Source: Schaalia hyovaginalis
Lineage (GTDB): Bacteria; Actinomycetota; Actinomycetes; Actinomycetales; Actinomycetaceae
Assembly (NCBI RefSeq): GCF_014208035.1
Contig: NZ_JACHMK010000001.1
Span: 2,170,001-2,234,000, forward strand
Direction: 5' to 3'
DNA: 64,000 bases
Shown: piece by piece, positions 37,839 through 45,847 of the stretch
Layout: the number at the start of each line of letters is the position of its first letter
Numbering within the stretch: position 1 is the stretch's first letter
Made by a program: the position numbers and the translations under genes
The notes under the pieces: model-generated
What the model was told of the DNA's origin: nothing
The model's input: the letters and a program-made list of their open reading frames with translations, nothing else
Database searches by the model: none

Positions 37839-37865
37839 ATGGGAACTTTGATTTTCGCGCGCTGA
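37839..37865 (+). CDS. Candidate erm leader peptide MGTLIFAR
   Basis: ATG GGA ACT TTG ATT TTC GCG CGC TGA, starting 7 bases after a -10 box. The LIFAR ending resembles the hydrophobic-aromatic stall segments of erm leaders such as the IFVI class. A complex fold follows it up to the erm start. Confidence 0.55.
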   Translation: MGTLIFAR

Positions 37866-38041
37866 TGGCGCTCTCTGGGGATAGCGACAGTCGCTCGTAG
37901 CGACCTGAGCGCTCTCTTTTTGAACCCAGATTGTTGACGCCATCGCACGGAGTGTCCACCGCACCCGCGCGCGCGTTCCCACCTCTTTCAGTGTTCGTTG
38001 TGACGTCGGGTGCTCCAATTCCCATGACTCTTGGAGCGCTC
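37866..38041 (+). promoter_or_regulatory. erm attenuator region
   Basis: The palindrome GAGCGCTC occurs twice, at 37907-37914 and at 38034-38041; the second overlaps the GGAG ribosome site of erm. A related GCGCTC segment (37868-37873) directly follows the leader peptide, and a stem (AGCGAC ... GTCGCT type) lies between. Pairing 37907-37914 with 38034-38041 would hide the erm start; pairing with 37868-37873 would free it. This is the logic of translational attenuation, inferred from sequence only. Confidence 0.5.
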
Positions 38042-38043
38042 AC

Positions 38044-38856
38044 ATGCGATTTCAATCAACCTTTGGCGGCCGTCATGAACTCGGCCAGAACTTTCTCCGT
38101 AGTCCCAGCACCATTGACCGTTTCATTGCGGTCGTTCGCGATACAGAAGGGAGCATCCTTGAAGTAGGTGCCGGCGATGGTGCCATCACGCGGAAACTGT
38201 CTCTACTAAATCGAGATATCACCGCAATCGATGTTGATGAACAACTTGTCAAACGTTTGCAGCGGGATATTCCTACAGTTCGAGTCGAGCGTGCCGACGC
38301 TCTGCGTTTCTCACTCGACTTTCCGGTCATAGTGGGGAACATCCCCTTCAACCTGACGACCCCAATTCTGCGCCGCCTGCTTAAATCATCCACCTGGAAC
38401 TATGCAGTTCTACTGACACAGTGGGAAGTCGCACGGAAGCGGGCTGGCGTCGGCGGATGCACGATGATGACTGCACAAGCCGCTCCCTGGTATGTATTCG
38501 AGTTGCGTGGTCGAGTACCAGCACGCCATTTCGCACCGCAGCCAAGCGTAGACGGTGGAATTCTCCACATAGCTCGCCGCGAAAAACCCCTCGTGTCTTC
38601 AGCGGAACGGCGCAACTATGAGAGCTTCGTGCGTGCAGCGTTCACCGGCAGAGGTCGCACTCTCCCACAGATCCTTGGCCGAGCGAGTGGAGCGCCAAGC
38701 AACCAGGCATCCCGAGTGCTCAGTGAGCTGTCACTCGGGGATGTTCGCCTGCCACGCGATCTCCGGGCTGATACATGGGCCGTGTTGTGGTCCCGCCTTA
38801 CCCAACGCCGGCAACCGCACGACCAAGAGGGAGCAAGACGGGACTTTCGACAATGA
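38044..38856 (+). CDS. erm: 23S rRNA (adenine-2058) N6-methyltransferase, Erm family
   Basis: Confers macrolide-lincosamide-streptogramin B resistance by methylating A2058. 270 residues: FGGRHELGQNFLRSPSTIDR at the N-terminus, SAM motif I ILEVGAGDGAIT, catalytic motif IV VIVGNIPFNLTTPILRRLL, then LLTQWEVARKRAGVGGCTMM and FAPQPSVDGGILHI. It shares the actinobacterial branch features of Erm(X) but differs at many positions from the Erm(X) sequence as I remember it, so it is a different class; Erm(46) and Erm(56) should be compared. The ATG at 38044 has GGAG 7 bases upstream. Confidence 0.9.
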   Translation: MRFQSTFGGRHELGQNFLRSPSTIDRFIAVVRDTEGSILEVGAGDGAITRKLSLLNRDITAIDVDEQLVKRLQRDIPTVRVERADALRFSLDFPVIVGNIPFNLTTPILRRLLKSSTWNYAVLLTQWEVARKRAGVGGCTMMTAQAAPWYVFELRGRVPARHFAPQPSVDGGILHIARREKPLVSSAERRNYESFVRAAFTGRGRTLPQILGRASGAPSNQASRVLSELSLGDVRLPRDLRADTWAVLWSRLTQRRQPHDQEGARRDFRQ

Positions 38857-38995
38857 ACTCGCCACGGATTTGGCTCGCTACTTTGGGCGCCGATTTGCCG
38901 AGGATCAGTGAGGACTCACTCGTGGCGAGTCCGACAGGTGCAATTGCGTCCGCCAACGACAACGGAGGCGTACATGGACGAGCCAGGAGCTCGAC

Positions 38996-39922
38996 GTGGT
39001 GCCAAGGTTAGTGAGAACACGCGGTAGCGAGTTTTCACCAGTCGTGGCTCGCTTAGGGACCATGCATCGCCCTCTCGGGCCCCGTGCGTTCGACTGCGCC
39101 CAGATGGCGGTTGTTCGCGCGGGGTCCGCAATTCTGTTCGGAAAGTTCGGTGACCACTATCTCAATATCGGTGACGTTGCGCTGATCTCTCCCTGTACCC
39201 TGTTCCGTGTCGAGCCGGAACCATGGGTCACCATAACCACACTGTACGTGGACAACGACTATCTGGTCGATCAGATCTTCTGGCAGTACGCTGCGCACTT
39301 CACCGATCGGCTCGACACCCAGACCTTCCTCGATGCCCAAGATACTGACCCGATTCATGTAGTGCGCCTCGGGGAAAACCGAGCTAGCTTGCTTACGCCA
39401 TGGCTGGACGAACTAACCGCCCTAAGCACGAATGGCCTGTTGCCGGAGCGGTTCTACCGGCTCCAAGCGCTCCTGTTCTGCATCTTCGACATCGTCGTGC
39501 CAACGCTCGACGATGGAGGTATCGTGCCTCGTGGCCGGACAAGTGTGCTGCCGCGTTTGCCACGGCGCCGCGCGTTCTCACCAGTGCAGGAAGAAGCGCG
39601 CCTGGCTGCTCGAATGCTTCGCGACGGGCTCGCCGAGGAGTGGACGCTAGACCGGCTCGCCGCTTCAGTGCATTTGTCACGGTCGAGGCTCGGCCGGGTG
39701 TTTCGCGAAGCGTTCGGCAAGACCCCGATCGCCTACTTGACAATGCTGCGGGCCGAGCGAATGGCTGAACTTTTGCGCACCACCGACGCGCCAATCGCTA
39801 CGATTGCATCTCAGTTGGGATGGCCTGACCCAGACTATGCCGGGCGGCTTTTCAAACAGAGTGTGGGCTACTCGCCCCGCCAGTACAGGGCTCTAAGTCG
39901 CCGTATCCCGGCCGCCGAGTGA
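38996..39922 (+). CDS. AraC-family transcriptional regulator
   Basis: 308 residues. N-terminal ligand-like domain (residues 1-190, including GSAILFGKFGDHYLNIGD), then two HTH motifs: WTLDRLAASVHLSRSRLGRVF and APIATIASQLGWPDPDYAGRL, ending VGYSPRQYRAL. The GTG at 38996 follows AGGAG by 6 bases. It lies 139 bases after erm in the same orientation, inside the IS3-family composite. Its target is unknown. No gene was found in 39923-40085. Confidence 0.82.
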   Translation: MVPRLVRTRGSEFSPVVARLGTMHRPLGPRAFDCAQMAVVRAGSAILFGKFGDHYLNIGDVALISPCTLFRVEPEPWVTITTLYVDNDYLVDQIFWQYAAHFTDRLDTQTFLDAQDTDPIHVVRLGENRASLLTPWLDELTALSTNGLLPERFYRLQALLFCIFDIVVPTLDDGGIVPRGRTSVLPRLPRRRAFSPVQEEARLAARMLRDGLAEEWTLDRLAASVHLSRSRLGRVFREAFGKTPIAYLTMLRAERMAELLRTTDAPIATIASQLGWPDPDYAGRLFKQSVGYSPRQYRALSRRIPAAE

Positions 39923-40153
39923 TCCAGATGAAAGCGGCTTGATCCCGGACCATTGCGTCGCAATTCGTGCTTTTCGTGTCCGGATCTGCGCTTTCAGGTA
40001 GACCGGATCGGACTCGTCGGGTCTGTTCAGCTCTCTAGCGGTCGCTCACTTTCGTTTGCCGTCCGTCTCGATTGCGTTTCCTGATGGGTCTGCTGAAGCT
40101 TTGGTTGACTCCTGGATGCTTGTTCGAAGGGACGGGCTGGGAGGATATGAGCC

Positions 40154-40450
40154 ATGGCGAAGTACAGCGAGGAATTCAAGCGCGACGCGGTCGCGCTGGT
40201 GCGACAAGGCAACAGTCAAAGACAGATCGGCAAAGACCTTGGGGTGTCGAAGTCGGCGCTCTCAAAATGGGTGACTGACGCTGACCGTGCCGACATGGGG
40301 TTACCCGCGTCAAAAGAGGTTGAGTCGCCGGTCGAGGATGCGCGGGTGCGGGAGCTGATGAAACGCAACCGGCTCCTCGAACAAGAAGTTGAGGTGCTGC
40401 GCCGCGCGGCAGCGTATCTGTCACAGGTACACATCACGCCCCCAAAATGA
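40154..40450 (+). CDS. IS3-family transposase OrfA, copy 2
   Basis: Protein identical to OrfA of copy 1 (98 residues, HTH plus leucine-rich helix). Overlaps OrfB by four bases in the -1 frame. Confidence 0.9.
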   Translation: MAKYSEEFKRDAVALVRQGNSQRQIGKDLGVSKSALSKWVTDADRADMGLPASKEVESPVEDARVRELMKRNRLLEQEVEVLRRAAAYLSQVHITPPK

Positions 40451-41331
40451 TGTACCCGCTCGTCCGTGAATTGGCTGCGGCCGGCGCCCCCATCAGGGTG
40501 CCGGTCGCGGTGACGTGCAGGGTGTTGGGCTTCAGCAAACAGGGCTACTACAAGTGGGTGCGGCAGCCCGTCGCTGACCGCGTATGGGAAGAGGCGCACT
40601 TGATCAATGAGCTGCATGATTTGCATGCGGAAGAGCCCGAGTTTGGGTATCGGGGTCTCTCTGACGAGCTGGAAGACCTCGGTCATGTGTTGTCAGAGCG
40701 ACGCGTGTGGCGGCTGTGTAACGTGGCTGGGATCACTTCTGTGATCACGCAGCGAACACGCCGCTACCAGCAGGCTGGCCCGCCCGTGGGAGACGATCTC
40801 GTGCAACGCAACTTCACCGCTGACACCCCAAACCAGGTGTGGCTGACAGACATCACCGAGCATTGGACCGCGGAGGGAAAACTGTACCTGTGTGCGATCA
40901 AAGATCTGTGCGGGAACAAGATTGTCGGCTACTCGATCGATAAGCGCATGAAGGCAAGACTTGCGGTAGACGCGCTCGAGATGGCGGTCGCCCACCGCGG
41001 CATCCCGACAGGTGTTGTGGTGCACTCGGACCGCGGATCTCAATTCAGGTCGCGGAAGTTTCAGCAAGCCCTCACACGGGCCGGGCTGCGCGGCTCGATG
41101 GGCCGAGTGGGATCAGCCGCGGACAACGCAGCGATGGAAAGTTTCTTTAGTTTGCTGCAGAAAAACGTGCTCGATCGGCAGTCGTGGCGGACCAGGCTGG
41201 AGCTGCGCCTCGCGATCGTGTCATGGATCGAGGGGACGTATCATCGCAAGCGCCGCCAGCGCGGGCTCGGGCGGTTGACACCGATCGAGTTTGAAATGGT
41301 TATGCTGGGCAAAGTCGCACTCGCGGCGTAG
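40447..41331 (+). CDS. IS3-family transposase OrfB, copy 2
   Basis: Protein identical to OrfB of copy 1 (294 residues), with the complete DDE core. Identity between copies points to a recent duplication or ongoing conversion. Confidence 0.93.
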   Translation: MMYPLVRELAAAGAPIRVPVAVTCRVLGFSKQGYYKWVRQPVADRVWEEAHLINELHDLHAEEPEFGYRGLSDELEDLGHVLSERRVWRLCNVAGITSVITQRTRRYQQAGPPVGDDLVQRNFTADTPNQVWLTDITEHWTAEGKLYLCAIKDLCGNKIVGYSIDKRMKARLAVDALEMAVAHRGIPTGVVVHSDRGSQFRSRKFQQALTRAGLRGSMGRVGSAADNAAMESFFSLLQKNVLDRQSWRTRLELRLAIVSWIEGTYHRKRRQRGLGRLTPIEFEMVMLGKVALAA

Positions 41332-41365
41332 AAGGAAACGAGTCAACTCAACCTTCAGCAGACCC

Positions 41366-41546
41366 CGACTAGGAGCTCGGATCTCAGGACGAAGGTCTCC
41401 GCGAATGTCCGGTCGATCCGCGCGACGTCCCAGGCGGGCGTTCCCTTGGCGGACATCCACGCCGCAGCGTCGTGCATCAGCCGCACAACCTCGTCGATAT
41501 CACCCGAGCAGGCGACCCGAACGTTCGGAGGCTCCTCGCTGTCCAT
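41366..41546 (-). pseudogene. orf5: orf5 fragment (GNAT acetyltransferase) of the integron 3-prime conserved segment
   Basis: The first 60 codons of orf5 remain: DSEEPPNVRVACSGDIDEVV, then HDAAAWMSAKGTPAWDVARI, then FVLRSELLV, at which point the IS3-family copy begins. The acetyl-CoA-binding region is lost, so the product would be inactive. Its position after sul1 is the standard order of the 3-prime conserved segment. Confidence 0.9.
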
Positions 41547-41673
41547 TCGCTCCCCTGGCGCGGTATGAACCGCCGCCTCATAGTGCAGTTTGATCCTGAC
41601 GAGCCCAGCATGTCTGCGCCCACCTTCGCGGAACCTGACCAGGGTCCGCTAGCGGGCGGCCGGAAGGTGAATG

Positions 41674-42513
41674 CTAGGCATGATCTAACCCTCGGTCTCT
41701 GGCGTCGCGACTGCGAAATTTCGCGAGGGTTTCCGAGAAGGTGATTGCGCTTCGCAGATCTCCAGGCGCGTGGGTGCGGACGTAGTCAGCGCCATTGCCG
41801 ATCGCGTGAAGTTCCGCCGCAAGGCTCGCTGGACCCAGATCCTTTACAGGAAGGCCAACGGTGGCGCCCAAGAAGGATTTCCGCGACACCGAGACCAATA
41901 GCGGAAGCCCCAACGCCGACTTCAGCTTTTGAAGGTTCGACAGCACGTGCAGCGATGTTTCCGGTGCGGGGCTCAAGAAAAATCCCATCCCCGGATCGAG
42001 GATGAGCCGGTCGGCAGCGACCCCGCTCCGTCGCAAGGCGGAAACCCGCGCCTCGAAGAACCGCACAATCTCGTCGAGCGCGTCTTCGGGTCGAAGGTGA
42101 CCGGTGCGGGTGGCGATGCCATCCCGCTGCGCTGAGTGCATAACCACCAGCCTGCAGTCCGCCTCAGCAATATCGGGATAGAGCGCAGGGTCAGGAAATC
42201 CTTGGATATCGTTCAGGTAGCCCACGCCGCGCTTGAGCGCATAGCGCTGGGTTTCCGGTTGGAAGCTGTCGATTGAAACACGGTGCATCTGATCGGACAG
42301 GGCGTCTAAGAGCGGCGCAATACGTCTGATCTCATCGGCCGGCGATACAGGCCTCGCGTCCGGATGGCTGGCGGCCGGTCCGACATCCACGACGTCTGAT
42401 CCGACTCGCAGCATTTCGATCGCCGCGGTGACAGCGCCGGCGGGGTCTAGCCGCCGGCTCTCATCGAAGAAGGAGTCCTCGGTGAGATTCAGAATGCCGA
42501 ACACCGTCACCAT
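41674..42513 (-). CDS. sul1: Sulfonamide-resistant dihydropteroate synthase Sul1
   Basis: 279 residues from the start at 42513 ([20 protein letters not shown]) to [10 protein letters not shown], the full Sul1 length and wording. It replaces the drug-sensitive FolP in folate synthesis. The 87 codons of extra open frame upstream belong to qacEdelta1 and are not part of it. It overlaps qacEdelta1 by 7 bases, as in all class 1 integron 3-prime conserved segments. Confidence 0.98.
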   Translation of the reverse strand: MVTVFGILNLTEDSFFDESRRLDPAGAVTAAIEMLRVGSDVVDVGPAASHPDARPVSPADEIRRIAPLLDALSDQMHRVSIDSFQPETQRYALKRGVGYLNDIQGFPDPALYPDIAEADCRLVVMHSAQRDGIATRTGHLRPEDALDEIVRFFEARVSALRRSGVAADRLILDPGMGFFLSPAPETSLHVLSNLQKLKSALGLPLLVSVSRKSFLGATVGLPVKDLGPASLAAELHAIGNGADYVRTHAPGDLRSAITFSETLAKFRSRDARDRGLDHA

Positions 42514-42854
42514 GGCGTCGGCCTCCGCAGCGACTTCCACGATGGGGATCGGGCGAGCAAAAAGGCAGCAATTATGAGCCCCATACCTACAAAGCCCCAC
42601 GCATCAAGCTTTTGCCCATGAAGCAACCAGGCAATGGCTGTAATTATGACGACGCCGAGTCCCGACCAGACTGCATAAGCAACACCGACAGGGATGGATT
42701 TCAGAACCAGAGAAAGAAAATAAAATGCGATGCCATAACCGATTATGACAACGGCGGAAGGGGCAAGCTTAGTAAAGCCCTCGCTAGATTTTAATGCGGA
42801 TGTTGCGATTACTTCGCCAACTATTGCGATAACAAGAAAAAGCCAGCCTTTCAT
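42507..42854 (-). CDS. qacEdelta1: Truncated quaternary-ammonium efflux protein QacEdelta1
   Basis: 115 residues of an SMR-family transporter: [20 protein letters not shown] with the conserved membrane Glu14, and the second to third helices intact. The natural C-terminus is replaced by [15 protein letters not shown] where sul1 was joined, the classical delta1 form, so activity is weak. It marks the start of the 3-prime conserved segment. Confidence 0.98.
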   Translation of the reverse strand: MKGWLFLVIAIVGEVIATSALKSSEGFTKLAPSAVVIIGYGIAFYFLSLVLKSIPVGVAYAVWSGLGVVIITAIAWLLHGQKLDAWGFVGMGLIIAAFLLARSPSWKSLRRPTPW

Positions 42855-42956
42855 GATATATCTCCCAATTTGTGTAGGGCTTATTATGCACGCTTAAAAA
42901 TAATAAAAGCAGACTTGACCTGATAGTTTGGCTGTGAGCAATTATGTGCTTAGTGC

Positions 42957-43016
42957 ATCTAACGCTCGAGTTAAGCCGCGCCGCGAAGCGGCGTCGGCTT
43001 GAACGAATTGTTAGAC
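42957..43016 (-). repeat. attC: attC site of the aadA cassette
   Basis: 60 bp between core sites ATCTAAC (42957-42963) and GTTAGAC (43010-43016), with the imperfect hairpin AAGCCGCGCCGC ... GCGGCGTCGGCTT inside. It is the familiar aadA1-type 59-base element. Confidence 0.92.
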
Positions 43017-43017
43017 A

Positions 43018-43809
43018 TCATTTGCCGACTACCTTGGTGCTCTCGCCTTTCACGTAGTGAACAAATTCTTCCAACTGATCAGCGTGCAAGGCCAAGCGAT
43101 CTTCTTCTTGTCCAAGATAAGCCTGTCTAGCTTCAAGCAAGACGGGCTGATACTGGGCCGGTAGGCGCTCCATTGCCCAGTCGGCAGCGACATCCTTCGG
43201 CGCGATTTTGCCGGTTACTGCGCTGTACCAAATACGAGACAACGTAAGCACTACATTTCGCTCATCGCCAGCCCAGTCGGGCTGCGAGTTCCATAGCTTC
43301 AAGGTTTCATTTAGTGCCTCGAATAGATCCTGTTCAGGGACCGGATCAAAGAGTTCCTCCGCCGCTGGACCTACCAAGGCAACGCTATGTTCTCTTGCTT
43401 TTGTCAGCAAGATAGCCAGATCAATGTCGATCGTGGCTGGCTCGAAGATACCCGCAAGAATGTCATTGCGCTGCCATTCTCCAAATTGCAGTTCTCGCTT
43501 AGCTGGATAACGCCACGGAATGATGTCGTCGTGCACGACAATGGTGACTTCTATAGCGCGGAGAGCCTCACTCTCGCCGGGGAAAGTCGAAACCTCCAGA
43601 AGGTCGTTGAGCAAAGCTCGCCGCGTTGTTTCATTAAGCCTTACAGTCACAGTAACCAGCAAATCAATATCGCTGTATGGCTTCAGGCCGCCATTCACTG
43701 CGGAGCCGTACAAATGCACGGCCAGCAACGTCGGCTCCAGATGGCGCTCAATGACACTAAGCACCTCTAACAGTTGTGTCGAAATTTCGGCGATCACTGC
43801 GTCCCTCAT
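43018..43809 (-). CDS. aadA: Aminoglycoside nucleotidyltransferase ANT(3'')-I (streptomycin/spectinomycin)
   Basis: 263 residues. The nucleotidyltransferase signature HLYGSAVNGGLKPYSDIDLL provides the metal-binding aspartates; FGEWQRNDILAGIFEPATID and WAMERLPAQYQPVLLEARQA are typical of the aadA1 group. Small differences from aadA1 (for example LLEVLSVIERH, SAVNGG, ALHADQ) leave the allele open. It is not aadA9, which has a quite different sequence. The start at 43809 is the cassette start; an 11-codon upstream extension runs into attC. Second cassette of the array. Confidence 0.96.
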   Translation of the reverse strand: MRDAVIAEISTQLLEVLSVIERHLEPTLLAVHLYGSAVNGGLKPYSDIDLLVTVTVRLNETTRRALLNDLLEVSTFPGESEALRAIEVTIVVHDDIIPWRYPAKRELQFGEWQRNDILAGIFEPATIDIDLAILLTKAREHSVALVGPAAEELFDPVPEQDLFEALNETLKLWNSQPDWAGDERNVVLTLSRIWYSAVTGKIAPKDVAADWAMERLPAQYQPVLLEARQAYLGQEEDRLALHADQLEEFVHYVKGESTKVVGK

Positions 43810-43812
43810 GAT

Positions 43813-43884
43813 GTCTAACGTTTGAAATAAGGGGCAGGACAAAGCGCTAGCTTTGGACTGTCCCTGTTGATTGAAGGGTTAGGC
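43813..43884 (-). repeat. attC: attC site of the first cassette
   Basis: 72 bp between GTCTAAC (43813-43819) and GTTAGGC (43878-43884), with inner complementary arms (GGGGCAGGACAAAGCGCTAG / CTTTGGACTGTCCC). It overlaps the stop codon of the first cassette gene, as is usual. Confidence 0.85.
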
Positions 43885-44397
43885 TGCACTTTTACTGTCA
43901 TTTGGAAGCCTGACCTCACTGCTTCGGATGTAATGAAGATTTCCTTGAGATTCAAGCTTTCCGAGCTCGACCAGCGCAATAATCCTTTGGGCGTAATAGC
44001 CAACTGGAACTTTTTTGAGGTTTGGGGAGGAAGAGTGCAATGCATCCCCCACAACACGGGCAACCTTTTGCCAAGAAGATGCGCACTCTGCTAGGAGGGC
44101 TTTGTCTATGGCGGTAATGTCAATAGTGGTCAGTTGGGAGACTATAGCGACATCTTCTTCAACGATTGTTGTATCAGGCGCTCCATGTGGCTCCGGCGGA
44201 TGAATGTCAGGATACTGGCGCAAAGCCGAGGCCCTAACACCTGCAGTTATTTCGGCGAGTGAACTCAAAAGTGCCTTCATGAGCTCGGCGCGCTCTACTG
44301 GATCGGAGATTTGAGCAATTGCAATCTCTGCCTCCATAAGATTCGCTAATGCACGCTCGCAGGCAGCAAATATATCTTCGGCAGTATTTCTTTCCAT
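43879..44397 (-). CDS. Integron cassette protein of unknown function (C-terminal half resembles DUF3658)
   Basis: 172 residues in the first cassette position. The N-terminal half is helical and acidic (EDIFAACERALANLMEAEIA). The C-terminal half (VPVGYYAQRIIALVELGKLE, then SEVRLP) has the winged-helix-like wording of DUF3658 proteins, by recollection only. It has no resistance signature and no signal peptide. Next to attI1, it should be the most strongly transcribed cassette. Confidence 0.7.
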   Translation of the reverse strand: MERNTAEDIFAACERALANLMEAEIAIAQISDPVERAELMKALLSSLAEITAGVRASALRQYPDIHPPEPHGAPDTTIVEEDVAIVSQLTTIDITAIDKALLAECASSWQKVARVVGDALHSSSPNLKKVPVGYYAQRIIALVELGKLESQGNLHYIRSSEVRLPNDSKSAA

Positions 44398-44412
44398 GTG
44401 GTACCTGTGCGA

Positions 44413-44470
44413 CCTAACTTTGTTTTAGGGCGACTGCCCTGCTGCGTAACATCGTTGCTGCTCCATAACA
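44413..44470 (-). other. attI1: attI1 integration site
   Basis: The sequence from CCTAACTTTGTTTTAGGGCG to about 44470 is the class 1 attI1 site read from the opposite strand; the cassette junction is at the CTAAC core. The inactive P2 promoter form (TTGTTA-N14-TACAGT, minus strand) lies at 44524-44549. Confidence 0.88.
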
Positions 44471-44553
44471 TCAAACATCGACCCACGGCGTAACGCGCTT
44501 GCTGCTTGGATGCCCGAGGCATAGACTGTACAAAAAAACAGTCATAACAAGCC

Positions 44554-45567
44554 ATGAAAACCGCCACTGCGCCGTTACCACCGCTGCGTTCGGTCAAGGT
44601 TCTGGACCAGTTGCGTGAGCGCATACGCTACTTGCATTACAGCTTACGAACCGAACAGGCTTATGTCCACTGGGTTCGTGCCTTCATCCGTTTCCACGGT
44701 GTGCGTCACCCGGCAACCTTGGGCAGCAGCGAAGTCGAGGCATTTCTGTCCTGGCTGGCGAACGAGCGCAAGGTTTCGGTCTCCACGCATCGTCAGGCAT
44801 TGGCGGCCTTGCTGTTCTTCTACGGCAAGGTGCTGTGCACGGATCTGCCCTGGCTTCAGGAGATCGGAAGACCTCGGCCGTCGCGGCGCTTGCCGGTGGT
44901 GCTGACCCCGGATGAAGTGGTTCGCATCCTCGGTTTTCTGGAAGGCGAGCATCGTTTGTTCGCCCAGCTTCTGTATGGAACGGGCATGCGGATCAGTGAG
45001 GGTTTGCAACTGCGGGTCAAGGATCTGGATTTCGATCACGGCACGATCATCGTGCGGGAGGGCAAGGGCTCCAAGGATCGGGCCTTGATGTTACCCGAGA
45101 GCTTGGCACCCAGCCTGCGCGAGCAGCTGTCGCGTGCACGGGCATGGTGGCTGAAGGACCAGGCCGAGGGCCGCAGCGGCGTTGCGCTTCCCGACGCCCT
45201 TGAGCGGAAGTATCCGCGCGCCGGGCATTCCTGGCCGTGGTTCTGGGTTTTTGCGCAGCACACGCATTCGACCGATCCACGGAGCGGTGTCGTGCGTCGC
45301 CATCACATGTATGACCAGACCTTTCAGCGCGCCTTCAAACGTGCCGTAGAACAAGCAGGCATCACGAAGCCCGCCACACCGCACACCCTCCGCCACTCGT
45401 TCGCGACGGCCTTGCTCCGCAGCGGTTACGACATTCGAACCGTGCAGGATCTGCTCGGCCATTCCGACGTCTCTACGACGATGATTTACACGCATGTGCT
45501 GAAAGTTGGCGGTGCCGGAGTGCGCTCACCGCTTGATGCGCTGCCGCCCCTCACTAGTGAGAGGTAG
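44554..45567 (+). CDS. intI1: Class 1 integron integrase
   Basis: Tyrosine recombinase, 337 residues, full length. The catalytic set is present: Arg in [14 protein letters not shown], His and Arg in [12 protein letters not shown], His in LLGHSDVS, Tyr in TMIYTHV. Residue 32 is Arg and residue 39 His, the variant linked to the weak cassette promoter and efficient excision. Transcribed away from the cassettes, as expected. Confidence 0.98.
44641..44669 (-). promoter_or_regulatory. Pc: Integron cassette promoter Pc, weak (PcW) form
   Basis: On the minus strand inside intI1: TGGACA (44669-44664), 17 bases, TAAGCT (44646-44641). This is the PcW combination and agrees with the integrase variant. 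It drives the unknown cassette and aadA. Confidence 0.88.
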
Positions 45568-45744
45568 GGCAGCGCAAGTCAATCCTGGCGGATTCACTAC
45601 CCCTGCGCGAAGGCCATCGGTGCCGCATCGAACGGCCGGTTGCGGAAAGTCCTCCCTGCGTCCGCTGATGGCCGGCAGCAGCCCGTCGTTGCCTGATGGA
45701 TCCAACCCCTCCGCTGCTATAGTGCAGTCGGCTTCTGACGTTCA

Positions 45745-45769
45745 GTGCAGCCGTCTTCTGAAAACGACA
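45745..45769. repeat. IRi: IRi, 25-bp outer end of the Tn402-type integron
   Basis: GTGCAGCCGTCTTCTGAAAA then CGACA is the class 1 integron IRi read on the plus strand. The 176 bases between intI1 and IRi are ordinary 5-prime conserved segment and hold no gene. The other end (IRt) is missing because the 3-prime conserved segment is cut by the IS3-family copy. Confidence 0.88.
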
Positions 45770-45847
45770 CTTATAAGCCGACCTTTTGAGCTATGAGCCA
45801 CCGGCGATAAACTGGCACTTTGAGGCATAGCCAAAGGAGCCAGAGCC

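Larger units (their letters stand above)
40086..41365 (+). mobile_element. IS3-family insertion sequence, copy 2 (1,280 bp)
   Basis: Same length, ends and orientation as copy 1 at 33030-34309. With copy 1 it brackets 34310-40085 (methyltransferase, nested gene, ABC-F, erm, AraC), forming an inner composite transposon. Its right end cuts the integron orf5 gene. Confidence 0.9.

Noticed and set aside
38044..38856. Assignment of the erm gene as erm(X)
   Set aside because: The N-terminus, length and most of the C-terminal domain differ from Erm(X) as I recall it; only family-wide blocks agree.
43018..43809. Assignment of aadA as aadA9, the allele reported with tet(33) and IS6100 on a corynebacterial plasmid
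   Set aside because: The sequence follows the aadA1 group almost throughout; aadA9 diverges widely from this.
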